64,000 bases of DNA from Henckelia pumila (taxonomy: Eukaryota; Streptophyta; Magnoliopsida; Lamiales; Gesneriaceae): assembly GCF_033568475.1 (NCBI RefSeq), contig NC_133123.1, positions 159,851,753 through 159,915,752 of the forward strand, in the 5' to 3' direction. How positions within the stretch are numbered: the stretch's first letter is position 1; each line of letters begins with the position of its first letter. Both the position numbers and the translations under genes were made by a program. Of the stretch, positions 46,280-57,674 are shown one piece after another. The notes under the pieces are model-generated. The model saw only the letters and a list, made by a program, of their open reading frames with translations. It was not told the origin of the DNA and searched no databases.

Positions 46280-47508
46280 AGTCGCACCTTGCGGCTCAAG
46301 GCATCAGCAGTGAGATTAGCAGCCCCTGGATGATACTTGATTTCACAGTCATAATCCTTAAGCAAATCCATCCAACGTCTCTGTCTCATGTTTAATTCTG
46401 CCTGAGTAAACAAATACTTGAGACTTTTGTGGTCTGTGAAGATCTCAAATCTTTCTCCATAAAGATAATGACGTCAGATCTTCAATGCAAATACAATAGC
46501 TGCTAACTCAGGATCATGCACTGGGAAGTTATTTTCGTGAACTTTTAACTGTCTAAAGGCGTATGCAATCACATGCCCATTCTGAGTCAGGACACATCCT
46601 AGTCCCTGAAGAGAAGCAATCGTGTAGACTACATACCCTCCAGATCCAGACGGCAAAGCCAACACAGGCGCAGAAGTCAACCTTCTACGAAGTTCACAGA
46701 AATTCTCCTCACATTCTGAGGACCAATCAAAATTCACGCCCTTTCAAGTAAGTTGTGTCAAAGGTCGAGCGAGCTGCGAGAAATTCGCGATAAAGCGACG
46801 ATAATATCCTACTAGACCCAAAAAACTACGGATCTCAGCTACCGTCTTCGGACGCGACCAGTTCATTACAGCCTAAATCTTGCTCGGATCCACAGAAACT
46901 CCATCTCTGGATATAATGTGTCCAAGAAACACCAACCGATCCAGCCAGAACTCACACTTACTCAATTTGGCGTACAACTGTCTATCCCTCAGAGTATGCA
47001 ATACCAGCCTGAAATGGTAAGCGTGTTCATTTACATCATGTGAATACACCAAGATATCATCAATAAATAAAACGACAAACTTGTCCAGAAATTCTCTGAA
47101 TACACGATTCATTAGATCCATAAATACAGCCGGTGCATTAGTCAACCCAAATGGCATTACTAGGAACTCATAATGCCCATACCTGGTCCTGAATGATGTC
47201 TTGGCTATATCTTGATCTCGAACTCGCATTTGATGATATCCAGATCTCAAATAAATCTTTGAGTAGACCGAAGTACCCTGCAATTGATCAAACATATCAT
47301 CTATACGAGGCAAAGGATACTTATTCTTGACCGTTACCCTGTTCAACTGGCGATAATCAATGCACAAACGCATAGACCCATCCTTTTTCTTCACGAATAA
47401 AACAGGTGCTCCCCAAGGAGAAACACTTGGACGAATATAACCCTTGTCCAACAGATCCTGAAGCTGCTGCTTCAACTTACGCATCTCTAACGGAGCCAGA
47501 TGATACGG
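46280..47508 (-). pseudogene. E5 reverse transcriptase and RNase H with catalytic losses
   Basis: [22 protein letters not shown], then [14 protein letters not shown], where motif A should read KIDLRSG (catalytic Asp to Tyr). [11 protein letters not shown] is intact. Stops occur at about 46873 (after DPSKI, Glu codon expected), 46740 and 46471 (Trp expected in [10 protein letters not shown]). RNase H reads [13 protein letters not shown] in place of TDAS (catalytic Asp to Ile) and PELAA for [17 protein letters not shown] and TADALSR are kept. Thus both enzyme activities would be lost independently of the stops. Confidence 0.9.
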
Positions 47509-47511
47509 TGC

Positions 47512-48189
47512 TCAAGAAATAGGCGAAGTCCCTGGCATCAGATCTATACCGAACTCAACTTCGCGTACTGGAGGAAATCCTGGAATTTCTTCTGGAAATA
47601 CATCTGGGAATTCGTTCACAATAGGAATAGCTTCTATACCAATACTTCCAGCGAATGTATCAACTGCATAGATGAGGTAGCCTTCCGCGCCAGATTCCAA
47701 AGCTCGACAAGCTTTCAAAGCTGATACCAATGGCATCTGAGGTTGCGCTCCCTCACCGTAAAAGAACCAGCTATCATTGCCAACCGGATTAAATTTTACC
47801 AATCTCTGGTAACAATCCACTGAAACTCGATATGTAGTTAACACATCAATTCCCAAAATGCAATCAAAATCCTCCATTGCTAATATCATGAGATTCACCA
47901 TCAAGACATTCCCTTCGAACTCTAAAGGCCAACCCATCACTAGACGCTTAGCCGACGCAGACTGAACCATCGGGGTAGAAACAACAACCACTGTGTCTAG
48001 TGATATGTATGGCAACTTATATTTCTTAACAAAACGTGCAGATATGAAAGAATGAGATGCACCAGTGTCAATGAGTGCAAAAGCAGGTATATCAAATAAC
48101 AAGAACATACCCGCTATAACTTTCTCATTCTCATCCACCGTCTGATCATGTCTCAAGGAGAATACTTGACTGGAAGCACGAGGTTTCAA
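47512..48189 (-). pseudogene. E5 aspartic protease and N-terminal RT linker
   Basis: Active site ALIDTGASHSFISARFVKKY (intact D-T-G), then ILAMEDFDCILGIDVLTTYR and the linker to RT ([35 protein letters not shown]). A TGA at 47512 (after GTSPIS) cuts it from RT; the next codons [13 protein letters not shown] continue in frame. Confidence 0.88.
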
Positions 48190-48204
48190 ATTAGAACCCT
48201 CTGT

Positions 48205-49155
48205 TCACTGTCCCTGTGGCCTCTGCTGCACTGAAGCCTGAGGACCAGAACCTGAGCCAGAACCAGCTCCCCCGGCCTGTGGACAATCCTTCTTTGGGTG
48301 GCCAATTTCTCCACATCGAAAGCACGCCCCTGAAACCTTCCGGCACCTGTTGGCAGGATGATTCCCACCACAATGCTTGCAAGGACCTTGATTCTTTCTG
48401 CCGTAACGCATCACATCCCCTGATCCTGAAGAAGAAGAAGTAGAACTAGACTTCTTGAATGACTGAGCACGGGGACCCAAGGAACTCGCGGGTCTAGATG
48501 AGTAGAAGGATCTGTTACGGCGGATGTTGTCCTCTACCTGGTGACATCGGCTCACTAATCCCTCGTAAGTCATGTCATCTCCCACAGCAACTCGGTCATG
48601 AATCTCTGGATTAAGACCTTGCAGTAACAGATTATACTTCGCCTCTGTGCTATCAAAAATCTGGGGGCAATAGGGCAGTAACTCAAAGAACTTCAACTGG
48701 TATTCCTCGATCGACATCGATCCTTGTCGCAAACCCAGCAACTCACTTGTCTTCGTCTGTCGGAGAGCAGGAGGAAAATACAGCTTATGAAAAGACGTGC
48801 GGAACTCATCCCAGGTAGCAACTCCTCGGGCTGCAATAAAAGGCGCAGAAGTAGAATCCCACCACTTCCGAGCTCGCCCTTCGACCAGGAAATCAAGAGT
48901 CTCCATCCGCTGCTCCTCAGTGCATCGAAACTCCCGGAAACAAACTTCCATACGTCGTAGCCAGTTTCCCGCATCCTCCGGTGACTCTCCTTCGACTAAA
49001 GTCTTTGGACCCATTTGCATAAACCTATGCATGCTGAAACGCCTGTGATCATCATGGCGATGGTGATGACGGCCCCGACGATGCTCTCGATCATCCTGAT
49101 CACCCCAGCGTCCACCTATGCTGCCGTGACTACTCTCGTCACCATGACCCGCCAT
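48205..49155 (-). pseudogene. E5 gag
   Basis: MAGHGDESSHGSIGGRWG starts 49155, about 80 bp after the PBS. Capsid region: EGESPEDAGNWLRRMEVCF, RKWWDSTSAPFIAARG, LYFPPALRQTKTSELLGL, LQGLNPEIHDRVAVGDD. Two zinc knuckles: CKHCGGNHPANRC and CFRCGEIGHPKKDCP. It ends in a G/S/Q-rich tail with a TGA at 48205, after which the gag-protease frame continues. Full-length and otherwise intact; the best-preserved gag in the window. Confidence 0.9.
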
Positions 49156-49213
49156 CTACACGATGATTAAAATTTAATCCCAATTTCAACAATTTAGATC
49201 CCAAGATTACTAT

Positions 49214-49230
49214 GCATGCTCTAATACCAT
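49214..49230 (-). other. E5 primer-binding site (tRNA-iMet, one change)
   Basis: Minus-strand TGGTATTAGAGC a few bases from the 5' LTR; one C-to-T change from TGGTATCAGAGC. Confidence 0.8.
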
Positions 49231-50048
49231 AAATGTAGTGACCCGCACCGTGATCACCTACTAATCAGAAGCTTAAGCATTCATTTAACTTAATCAAATA
49301 AAATATCAGAAATAACAGCGGAAACTTAAACAATAATAAAAATATTGTTTACAAACATATCGAATAAAACCAGTGTATTAACCCAAATACAACTGAAACA
49401 AAAGCTTAGACAATAACCCTGCTGGTCCTCCATCGCCTAAGCTCTCCTGGAACCACCCGCATCATCCAGCCACAGACCTGCCCCATGGAATAGGGTGTCC
49501 AGATACAACAAAGTACGGGACGTGAGCATGATAAGCTCAGTACGAGAGTATGAGTATACGGTGTTATGTGTGCATGTATGCAAGTGAACTGGGTACCAAG
49601 ACTCTCAGGTCAAGAAACAAGCTCATAAACCGGGCCCAGGGTATATAGCACGCTGCGCCGTTGCATCAGGAGGTGGATCATATACCCAGTGGATAATGGT
49701 GACCTGATACTAGTACATGTGTCCAACCATAAAGGTGACCTGACACAAGACTTACGTATCCATCCATCCACAAACTCGTAGGGTGAGCACCCTCCTACAG
49801 GATACCTCTAAGGTAAAAGCTCAATATGCTCATGTATGCAACATACAGTCATGACATGCTGTATATATAAAGGCATATAAAACATGCAATCACATAATCC
49901 ATGCAAACACATAATACATGCATACTCAATCTGGATATCTCGAATAATACTTCCGTACCTCATACACTAGGCAAGCTAGACCAGCACTATGTCCAAGCCT
50001 ACAGTCCGCACTACAATGCAAAGTACTCATGCATTACCACTTTATTCT

Positions 50049-51540
50049 TGTAGTAACCCGCATTTCTGATTAGTGATTAAATGAGTAATTAATCACGTGA
50101 TCATGTTTAGATTAAGTAAAACATGATTAAGTAAGTTCCTGTTGGGATAACGGACTTCAGAAATAGATTCAGAGCACTCGAACTAGTTGAATTGGTTCAG
50201 CAGGACCGGACGGTCCGATGAGGAGTTCGGACGATCCGAAGTGGATCGGAAGCTCCGATCGAGATCGGAAGCTCCGTCGGCAAGATCGGAAGCTCCGATC
50301 GAACTCAGTGTACACGTCATTGCTTACATCAGCAAGGTGATGTCATGGCTGACGTAATATCGGGCGATCGGAAGCTTCGAAGGGGAGATCGGAAGTTCCG
50401 ATCGTGATCGGACGTTCCGAACAGGGATCGGAGGTTCCGATCGTCGTCTATAAATAAGGGGTCCGAGCCCTCATTCTGTGCACCGATTTTCCCTTCTTTC
50501 CTCTGGTTTTCGACCCTTCTTACTTAGATCTACGGAGTTCTAGGCATCCTATTGGGAATCCGGAAGTTGCCTAGCAATCCCGGCGTCGTAGCGGAGGTGT
50601 GCCTAAGTTTTGAGGCGATTCTACACCAGCGGGCTGACGACGGACGAAGGTATAATTTGGCTTTCTAAAAATATTTAGGAGTATGCAATAACTTAGTTAA
50701 GGCTTTTAGAGCATAATTGTTGATGCATAGATATTTGCATTGTAGTAGCTAGTAGACTGGACTAGTAGGCTTGAAGTCTAGACCAGCAGAGCTAGGTTTG
50801 ACCAGCAGTGTTAGAGGTACGTAAGTACTGACCGAGATAGCCGGCATGATATATTTGCTTATATGTTGCATGAGTATGTGCTATATGTTTTATCATGTTT
50901 TAGCATGTTTTACTGCCTTAGCACATACATGATTTTACATGTGACTGCATCCGGAGAGATGTGAGTCATTGACAGTCTCCAAAGGGAACAATGATCTCAT
51001 TCTGGACTCGAGTCAGGTATGAAAGTTTCAATATCAGGCTTGTATCCTGTTTGGATTCGGGTCAGGATGGGGTTGGCTCAGCCCTGATATAGAAGATACG
51101 AGTACCCCGCGGAGTAGCTCTCTAGCCGGTACTGTATATTCTCGGTGCCATGAGCAAGTGTTTTCAATTGAGTTTTAAATCATCTGTGTGCGCATATTTG
51201 TATTTATATCATTGCTTCGTATTGAGCGTTCTAGCTCACGCCCCTGTGTTTGGGTATTGTGTACCTTGTGGCGGGGCAGGTTTGAGGCTGGACGTTCCAG
51301 GCGGCTCTCAGCAGGATTGAGCTTTGGAGAGTGCGAGGTTGTAGAGGGTAAGGATTTATTTACCCAGAACCTTCGATTTGGTTGTATAACAGTATTTTAT
51401 ACGCTTGTGATAGCGTCGGTTGTATTCTGCCGATTGGATTTGCTGTATTTTAATTATCCGCACTTTACGCTTTAAGCTTTTATTGCGTGCGCTTTTACTA
51501 TAACTCTGATTAGGTAGTGGATTCGGGTTGGGTCACTACA
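50049..51540 (+). repeat. E6 5' LTR
   Basis: TGTAGTAACCCGCATTTC to GGGTTGGGTCACTACA, 1492 bp. Dyad array 50205-50441, TGACG cluster 50314-50360, TATA (TCTATAAATAAGG) 50447-50459. The predicted transcript start is about 30 bp further on. Confidence 0.95.
50205..50459 (+). promoter_or_regulatory. E6 5' LTR promoter module: dyads, as-1-like cluster, TATA
   Basis: Roughly nine TCGGA-N3-TCCGA type dyads surround the phrase CATCAGCAAGGTGATGTCAT and TGGCTGACGTAATATCGGG. The second LTR keeps better consensus TGACGTCA and TTACGTCA at 56449-56492. Such paired TGACG motifs are as-1-like targets of TGA bZIP factors (stress and salicylate responses); the activity is inferred. TATA follows directly. Confidence 0.6.
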
Positions 51541-51544
51541 TTTT

Positions 51545-51556
51545 TGGTATCAGAGA
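51545..51556 (+). other. E6 primer-binding site (tRNA-iMet)
   Basis: TGGTATCAGAGA four bases after the 5' LTR; 11 of 12 positions match TGGTATCAGAGC. Confidence 0.88.
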
Positions 51557-51617
51557 GACGTATTGCACTGGGAATATCGTAAAGCGGATTAAGTAATTAT
51601 CTGTTCTTATATAACAG

Positions 51618-52620
51618 ATGGCAGATTACGAAGAACGTCACGGTAGCGTAGACGGCGGTCGTTGGGGCGATCCAGATGATCGTAGATGTCGGGGACAGCC
51701 CGAGGAGCGCAGGCGAGTCAGCATGCGTAGGTTTAAGGAAGTTAGCCCGAAGCCTTTGACGGGTGGGGAGACAGCTGAAGAGGCGGAGGATTGGATAGAG
51801 AGGATGGAGCAGTGCTTCCAGGAGTTCCGTTGCACGGCTGAGGATAGGATGGAGATTCTTGCCTTTATGCTTGAGGGCAGAGCGAGGAAATGGTGGAGAT
51901 CTACTTCCGCACCGTTCATAGCAGCCAGAGGTGTAGCTACTTGGGTTGAGTTCCGTACTGCTTATCAGAGATTTTATTTTCCTCCAGCTCTTCGTCAGGC
52001 GAAAGCCAGTGAGTTGTTGAGTTTGCGGCAGGGGACGATGACGATCGAGGAATACCAGCAAAAGTTCTTTGATCTGCTACCCTTTTGTCCTCATATTTCT
52101 GATAGTTCTATGGCGAAGTTTGATCATTTCCTTCAGGGTTTGAATCCTGACATTCATCGGATGGTTGCTGTGGGCGGCGATGGGACTTACGAGGATTTGG
52201 TGGACCGTTGTCGCTAGGACGAGGACAGTATTCGCAGGAACAGGGGACTTTATTCTTCTTCCAGGCCAGCGAGCTCTAGTCCTTTGGGTCCGAAAGGACA
52301 GTCCTTCAAGAAGCCAGGAGGTACTTCTTCTTCTTCCTCTGGATCTGGTGGAGTGCATAACTTTGGTGGCAAAAGGCCGAACCGTTGCCGTTAGTGCCGA
52401 CGCAGACATCCGCCAGGGCAGTGTGGTCGATCGACCACTGCATGTTTCCAGTGTGGCCAGGAGGGTCACATGAAGAGAGATTGTCCTATGCTGATTGGGG
52501 CAGCGAGTGGTTCTGGAGGTTCTCAGGCATTTTTTCAGCCACCTCAGTACCAGCAGCCACCTTTCCAGCAGCAGTATTCGCAGCAGCGCCAGCATCCGCA
52601 GCAGTCTCAGAGATAGCCTA
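51618..52620 (+). pseudogene. E6 gag
   Basis: Starts MADYEERHGSVDGGRWGDPD. Capsid: GETAEEAEDWIERMEQCFQE, RKWWRSTSAPFIAARG, YFPPALRQAKASELLSLRQG, FLQGLNPDIHRMVAVGGD. A TAG at 52215-52217 stands where the sister element E5 has CHQVED (CAG to TAG). Beyond it the frame continues (DEDSIRRNRGLYSSS). A second TAG lies in a damaged first knuckle (about 52393) and an intact knuckle CFQCGQEGHMKRDCP is at about 52449-52493. Non-functional as read. Confidence 0.9.
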
Positions 52621-52649
52621 CTCAGACTCCTTCTCGGGGTCATTCTTCT

Positions 52650-53102
52650 TTGAGGCCACGTGCCCAGGGTCAGGTCTTTGCGCTTAACCAGGAGCAGGCA
52701 GAGGCTGACAGCGATCGTATGATTGCAGGTATCTGTAGTTTATGTGGTTTTCCTGCATATGTTTTAATTGATATCGGTGCATCGCATTCTTTTGTCTCAG
52801 CACGTTTTGCTAAGAAGTATAAGTTGCCATATATTCCTCTAGACGTGTTATTAGTGGTTTCTACTCCTATGGGGAGCGAGGTTTTGGCCAAGCGTCTAGT
52901 TGTGGGTTGTGTTTTGGATTTCGAGGGACATCAGCTTAGTGCGAACCTAATAATTCTAGCGATGGAGGATTTCGATTGCATCATTGGGATAGATCTATTG
53001 ACTACCTACCGCGCGATAGTGGATTGATATTAGAGGTTTGTCCAGTTTCGTCCAGAGGATGACGAGTCATGGTATTTCTATGGTGAGGGAGCGCGACCCC
53101 CG
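52650..53102 (+). pseudogene. E6 aspartic protease
   Basis: RAQGQVFALNQEQAEADSDR, then the active site YVLIDIGASHSFVSARF, where the family has DTGAS: Thr is changed to Ile. The second half MEDFDCIIGIDLLTTYR is normal. A stop at 53025-53027 (where Cys or Tyr is expected in VDCYQR) ends the open frame. Confidence 0.87.
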
Positions 53103-54500
53103 ATGCCAGTGGTTTCAGCTCTGAAGGCCCGGCGTGCGTTAGAGTCTGGCGGGGAAGGCTACCTTATCTACGCCATTGACGCATTCTTAGGAGAGCCAGA
53201 TATCCAAGAGACACCAGTGGTTCGTGACTTTCCAGATGTGTTTCCGGAGGAGATTCCAGGTTTGCCACCAGTAAGGGAGATTGAGTTTGGCATTGAGTTA
53301 GTGCCAGGAACTACACCAATTTCCAGAACTCCTTACCGATTGGCACCGTCAGAAATGAAAGAGTTGCAGAAGCAATTGCAAGATCTTCTTGATAAGGGTT
53401 ATATTCGACCTAGTGTTTCACCATGGGGAGCCCCAGTACTGTTTGTCAAGAAGAAGGATGGTTCGATGTGGTTGTGTATTGACTACCGTCAGTTGAATCG
53501 GGTGACAGTGAAGAATAAGTATCCTATTCGAAGATTGATCTTCGGTCTGGGTATCATCAATTGCGAGTTCGACAGGAGGATGTTCCAAAGATAGCATTTT
53601 GTATGCGGTATGGGCACTATGAGTTTCTAGTGATGCCGTTTGGTTTAACAAATGCTCCAGATGTTTTTATGGATCTGATGAACCGAGTTTTCCGCGACTT
53701 TCTGGATAAGTTCATGGTGGTTTCATCAATGACATTTTGGTGTATTCTCGCAGCATGGATGAGCATGCCTACCATCTCTATACTGTACTGCAGGTCTTGA
53801 GGGAGAGACAGCTGTACGCAAAGCTGAGTAAGTGTGACTTCTGGATTGACCGAGTTGTGTTCCTTGGTCATGTCATTTCTCATGAGGGCGTATCTGTGGA
53901 TCCTAGTAAGACAGAAGCTATTTTGAATTGGTCGCGTCCGACTACAGCTTCTGAGATTCGTAGTTTCCTTGGTTTAGCAGGATACTATCGTCATTTTGTG
54001 GAGAATTTCTCTCAGATAGCTAAGCATTTGACTCAGTTGATGAAGAAAGATGTTTCTTTCATTTGGTCTGATGCTTGTGAAGATAGTTTTTGTGAGTTGA
54101 GACGTCGTCTGACGACAGCTCCAGTTCTTGCCTTACCGTCTGGATCAGGTGGATTTGTAGTCTTCACTGATGCTTCTCTTCAGGGTTTGGGGTGTGTGTT
54201 GACTCAGAATGGCCACGTGATTGCCTATGCCTCCAGACAGCTGAAGACTCACGAGGAGAACTATCCCGTACATGATTTAGAGCTTGCAGCCATTGTCCTT
54301 GCTCTTAAGATATGGCGTCACTATTTGTACGGAGAACGATTCGAGATCTTCACCGATCATAAGAGTTTGAAGTATCTGTTCACTCAGGCTGAGTTGAACA
54401 TGCGGCAGCGTCGTTGGATGGATCTGTTGAAGGATTACGACTGTGAGATCAAGTACCAACCAGGTTCTTCAAATCCTGTTGCTGATGCGCTTAGTCGCAA
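53103..54500 (+). pseudogene. E6 reverse transcriptase and RNase H
   Basis: Begins with the linker and [20 protein letters not shown]. After [11 protein letters not shown] about 50 bp are missing: the sequence jumps from the P-R-I-D-D site to the [10 protein letters not shown] site (about 53535), deleting the start of motif A. A second lesion is at the catalytic box: one base lost near 53723 and the GAT of FIDD read as AAT (about 53728). From 53737 the frame is open: RRVV-style thumb, RNase [41 protein letters not shown] and VADALSR, all four acidic positions present. Confidence 0.9.
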
Positions 54501-56058
54501 TGTTTATATGAGTTCCATTCGTACCAGTTCGGTTTCAAAGGCAGTGGAGGAGTGTTGTTCTTTGAGATTTACATTCCATCATAAGAAAGAACAACAAGGG
54601 ATTCGTGTCTCTTCTGTGCTTGCAGATCCAGCGCTATACAGACGAATCCGGGAAGCTCAGAATTCTGATCTGAAGACTCAGAAGTTGGCCCGGCTGGCTG
54701 AAGGTGATAATACTTTTGGTTTTCATCTGCAAGGAGACGGTCTGTTGTGTCTTTCTGGTCGAGTTGTGGTACCCGAGGATTCTACTTTGAGGGATGAGAT
54801 CTTATCGCAAGCTCACCGCAGTCGATTTTATGTACATCCAGGCAGCATGAAGATGTATAAGGGTCTTCGCACTCAATTTTGGTGGAAAGGGATGAAGCGC
54901 AGCGTTTATCAGTTCGTATCCCGATGCTTTGTGTGTCAACAAGTCAAGGCAGAGTTTAGACGACCCGGAGGGTTACTTCACAGCTTAGAGATTCCTGAAT
55001 GGAAGTGGGAGCATGTGACGATGGACTTTGTCACCCACTTACCTATGTCTTCCAGGAGTTGTGATACTATTTGGGTTGTCATGGATCGATTGTCGAAGTC
55101 AGCGCATTTTCTTCCCTATAACCGCGATTACACCTTTGATAGGATGGCGCAATTGTATGTGCGAGAGATTGTGCGATTTCATGGGATTCCGTTGAGCATT
55201 GTCAGCGATAGAGATCCGAGATTCACCTCGAGATTTTGGGGTAGTTTCCAGCGAGCCCTTGGTACTACTTTAAGCTTGAGTACGGCTTATCATCCAGAGA
55301 CGGACGGAAAGCCAGAGCGTACTATTCGCACTCTAGAGGATATGCTTCGCGCGGCGGTGATGGATTTTTGTCCAGTGTGGCATGACCATTTACCCTTGGT
55401 GGAGTTTTCCTACAATAATAGTTTCCATCGCAGCATTGGCATGGTACCATTTGAGGCTCTTTATGGACGCCGTTGTCGTACACCTTTGTTTTGGGACGAG
55501 GTTGGCGAGCGTTAGGTTGAGGGTCCTCAGATGATTCAGCAGATGATTGATGCAGTAGAGTTGATCCGACGCAAGGTTAAGGCAGCCCAGGATCGACAGG
55601 CTAGCTACGCGAATACTCACCGCAGGCCACTTCATTTTGAAGTAGGGGAATATGTTTTCTTCCGTGTGTCACCTTTCTGGAAGGTGATGAGGTTTGGTCG
55701 CAAGGGTAAGTTGTCACCAAGATTTATTGTTCCTTTCGAGATTCTCGAGAAGGTTGGGGATGTTGCTTATCGTCTGGCCTTGCCACCCGATCTTTCGGAG
55801 ATTCACGATGTGTTCCACGTATCCTTGTTAAGACAGTATGTGGCAGACGAGTCGCATATTTTGCATCTGACCGAGGTAAAGGTGGATCGGGATCTATCGT
55901 ATGTGGAGAAACCCCTACGGATTCTTGACAGGAAGGACAAGGTACTTCGTAACAAGCGTATACCGTTGGTGATGGTACAGTGGAAACGCAGAGGTATAGA
56001 GGAAGCTACTTGGGAGTTGGAGAGCCGGATGTTAGCCAAGCACCCCGAGTTATTTTGA
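54501..56058 (+). pseudogene. E6 integrase and chromodomain-like tail
   Basis: Zinc domain [15 protein letters not shown] and [15 protein letters not shown]. Core: [11 protein letters not shown] (Asp), [15 protein letters not shown] (Asp), [19 protein letters not shown] (Glu kept). A TAG at 55513-55515 after DEVGER replaces the Gln seen in E5 (ERQVEGP). The tail has RVSPFWKVMRFGRKGKLSPR, VPFEILEKVGDVAYRLALPP and chromodomain-type IPLVMVQWKRRGIEEATWEL, ending PELF at 56058. It is nearly intact, one stop aside. Confidence 0.92.
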
Positions 56059-56149
56059 GATTTTGTACTTCTTTGTATCAAGTTTATACGTGTTCAGTTG
56101 TAATAAAGAACATTGGTTAGCTAATTATGTTTTTTCCTCTAAGACTTAA

Positions 56150-56183
56150 ATTTCGAGGACGAAATTTCTTAGGTGGGGGAGAA
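56150..56183 (+). other. E6 pre-PPT dyad and polypurine tract
   Basis: AAATTTCGAGGACGAAATTT at 56150-56169 is a near-perfect dyad followed by the PPT AGGTGGGGGAGAA at 56171-56183. Related dyads lie at the same place in E3, E4 and E5. Confidence 0.8.
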
Positions 56184-57674
56184 TGTAGTAACCCGCATTT
56201 CTGATTAGTGATTAAATGAGTAATTAATCATGTGATCATGTTTAGATTAAGTAAAACATGATTAAGTAAGTTCATGTTGGGATAACGGACTTCATAAATG
56301 GATTCAGAGCACTCGAACTAGTTGAATTGGTTCAGCAGGACCGGACGGTCCGATGAGGAGTTCGGACGATCCGAAGTGGATCGGAAGCTCCGATCGAGAT
56401 CGGAAGCTCCGTCGGAAAGATCGGAAGCTCCGATCAAACTTAGTGTACACGTCATCACTTACGTCAGCAAGGTGACGTCATGGCTGACGTAATATCGGGC
56501 GATCGGAAGCTACGAAGGGGAGATCGGAAGTTCCGATCGTGATCGGACGTTCCGAACAGGGATCGGAGGTTCCGATTGTCGTCTATAAATAAGGGGTCCG
56601 AGCCCTCATTCTATGCACCGATTTTCCCTTCTTTCCTCTGGTTTTCAAACCTTCTTACTTAGATCTACGGAGTTCTAAGCATCCTATTGGGAATCCGGAA
56701 GTTGCCTAGCAACCCCGGCGTCATAGCGGAGGTGTGCCTAAGTTTTGAGGCGATTCTACACCAGCGGGCTGACGACGGACGAAGGTATAATTTGGCTTTC
56801 TAAAAATATTTAGGAGTATGCAATAGCTTAGTTAAGGCTTTTAGAGCATAATTGTTGATGCATGGATATTTGCATTGTAGTAGCTAGTAGACTGGACTAG
56901 TAGGCTTGGAGTCTAGACCGGCAGAGCTAGGTTTGACCAGCAGTGTTAGAGGTACGTAAGTACTGACCGAGATAGCCGGCATGATATATTTTCTTATATG
57001 TTGCATGAGTATGTGCTATATGTTTTATCATGTTTTAGCATGTTTTACCGCCTTAGCACATACATGATTTTACATGTGACTGCATCCGGAGAGATGTGAC
57101 TCATTGACAGTCTCCATAGCGAACAATGATCTCATTCTAGACTCGAGTCAGGTATGACAGTTTCCATATGAGGATTGTATCCTGTTTGGATTCGGGTCAG
57201 GATGGGGTTGGCTCAGCCCTAATATAGAATATACGAGTACCCCGAGGAGTAGCTCTTTAGCCGGTACTGTATATTCTCGGCGCCATGAGCAAGTGTTTCA
57301 CTTGAGTTTTAAATCATCTGTGTGCGCATATTTGTATTTATATCATTGCTTCGTATTGATCGTTCTAGCTCACGCCCCTGTGTTTGGGTATTGTGTACCT
57401 TGTGGCGGGGCAGGTTTGAGGCTGGACGGTCCAGGCGGCTCTCAGAAGGATTGAGCTTTGGAGAGTGCGAGGTTGTAGAGGGTAGGGATTTATTTATCCT
57501 GAACCTTCGATTTGGTTGTATAACAGTATTTTATACGCTTGTGATAGCGTCGGTTGTATTCTGCCGATTGGATTTGCTGTATTTTAATTATCCGCACTTT
57601 ACGCTTTAAGCTTTTATTGCGTGCACTTTTACTATAACTCTGATTAGGTAGTGGATCCGGGTTGGGTCACTACA
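56184..57674 (+). repeat. E6 3' LTR
   Basis: TGTAGTAACCCGCATTTC to GGGTTGGGTCACTACA, 1491 bp, collinear with 50049-51540. TGACG cluster at 56449-56492, TATA at 56582-56592. Confidence 0.95.

Larger units (their letters stand above)
50049..57674 (+). mobile_element. E6: Tekay-like chromovirus inserted in E5 LTR, plus strand
   Basis: LTRs at 50049-51540 and 56184-57674 and the perfect duplication ATTCT at 50044-50048 and 57675-57679. PBS and polypurine tract are in place. It is the innermost element and the only one on the plus strand. Coding runs gag, protease, RT, RNase H, integrase and chromodomain-like tail in order, but with a short deletion and frameshift in RT and two TAG stops at CAG-like sites. 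The LTRs are highly similar but not identical. Confidence 0.95.

Noticed and set aside
48216-49048. Plus-strand open frames opposite E5 gag
   Set aside because: They are reverse-strand shadows of the gag reading frame and match no family.
51188-51475. 95-codon open frame in E6 LTR, repeated at 57322-57609
   Set aside because: Preserved only because the LTR is duplicated; lies in R/U5, differs by stops elsewhere in the family region, and shows no domain.
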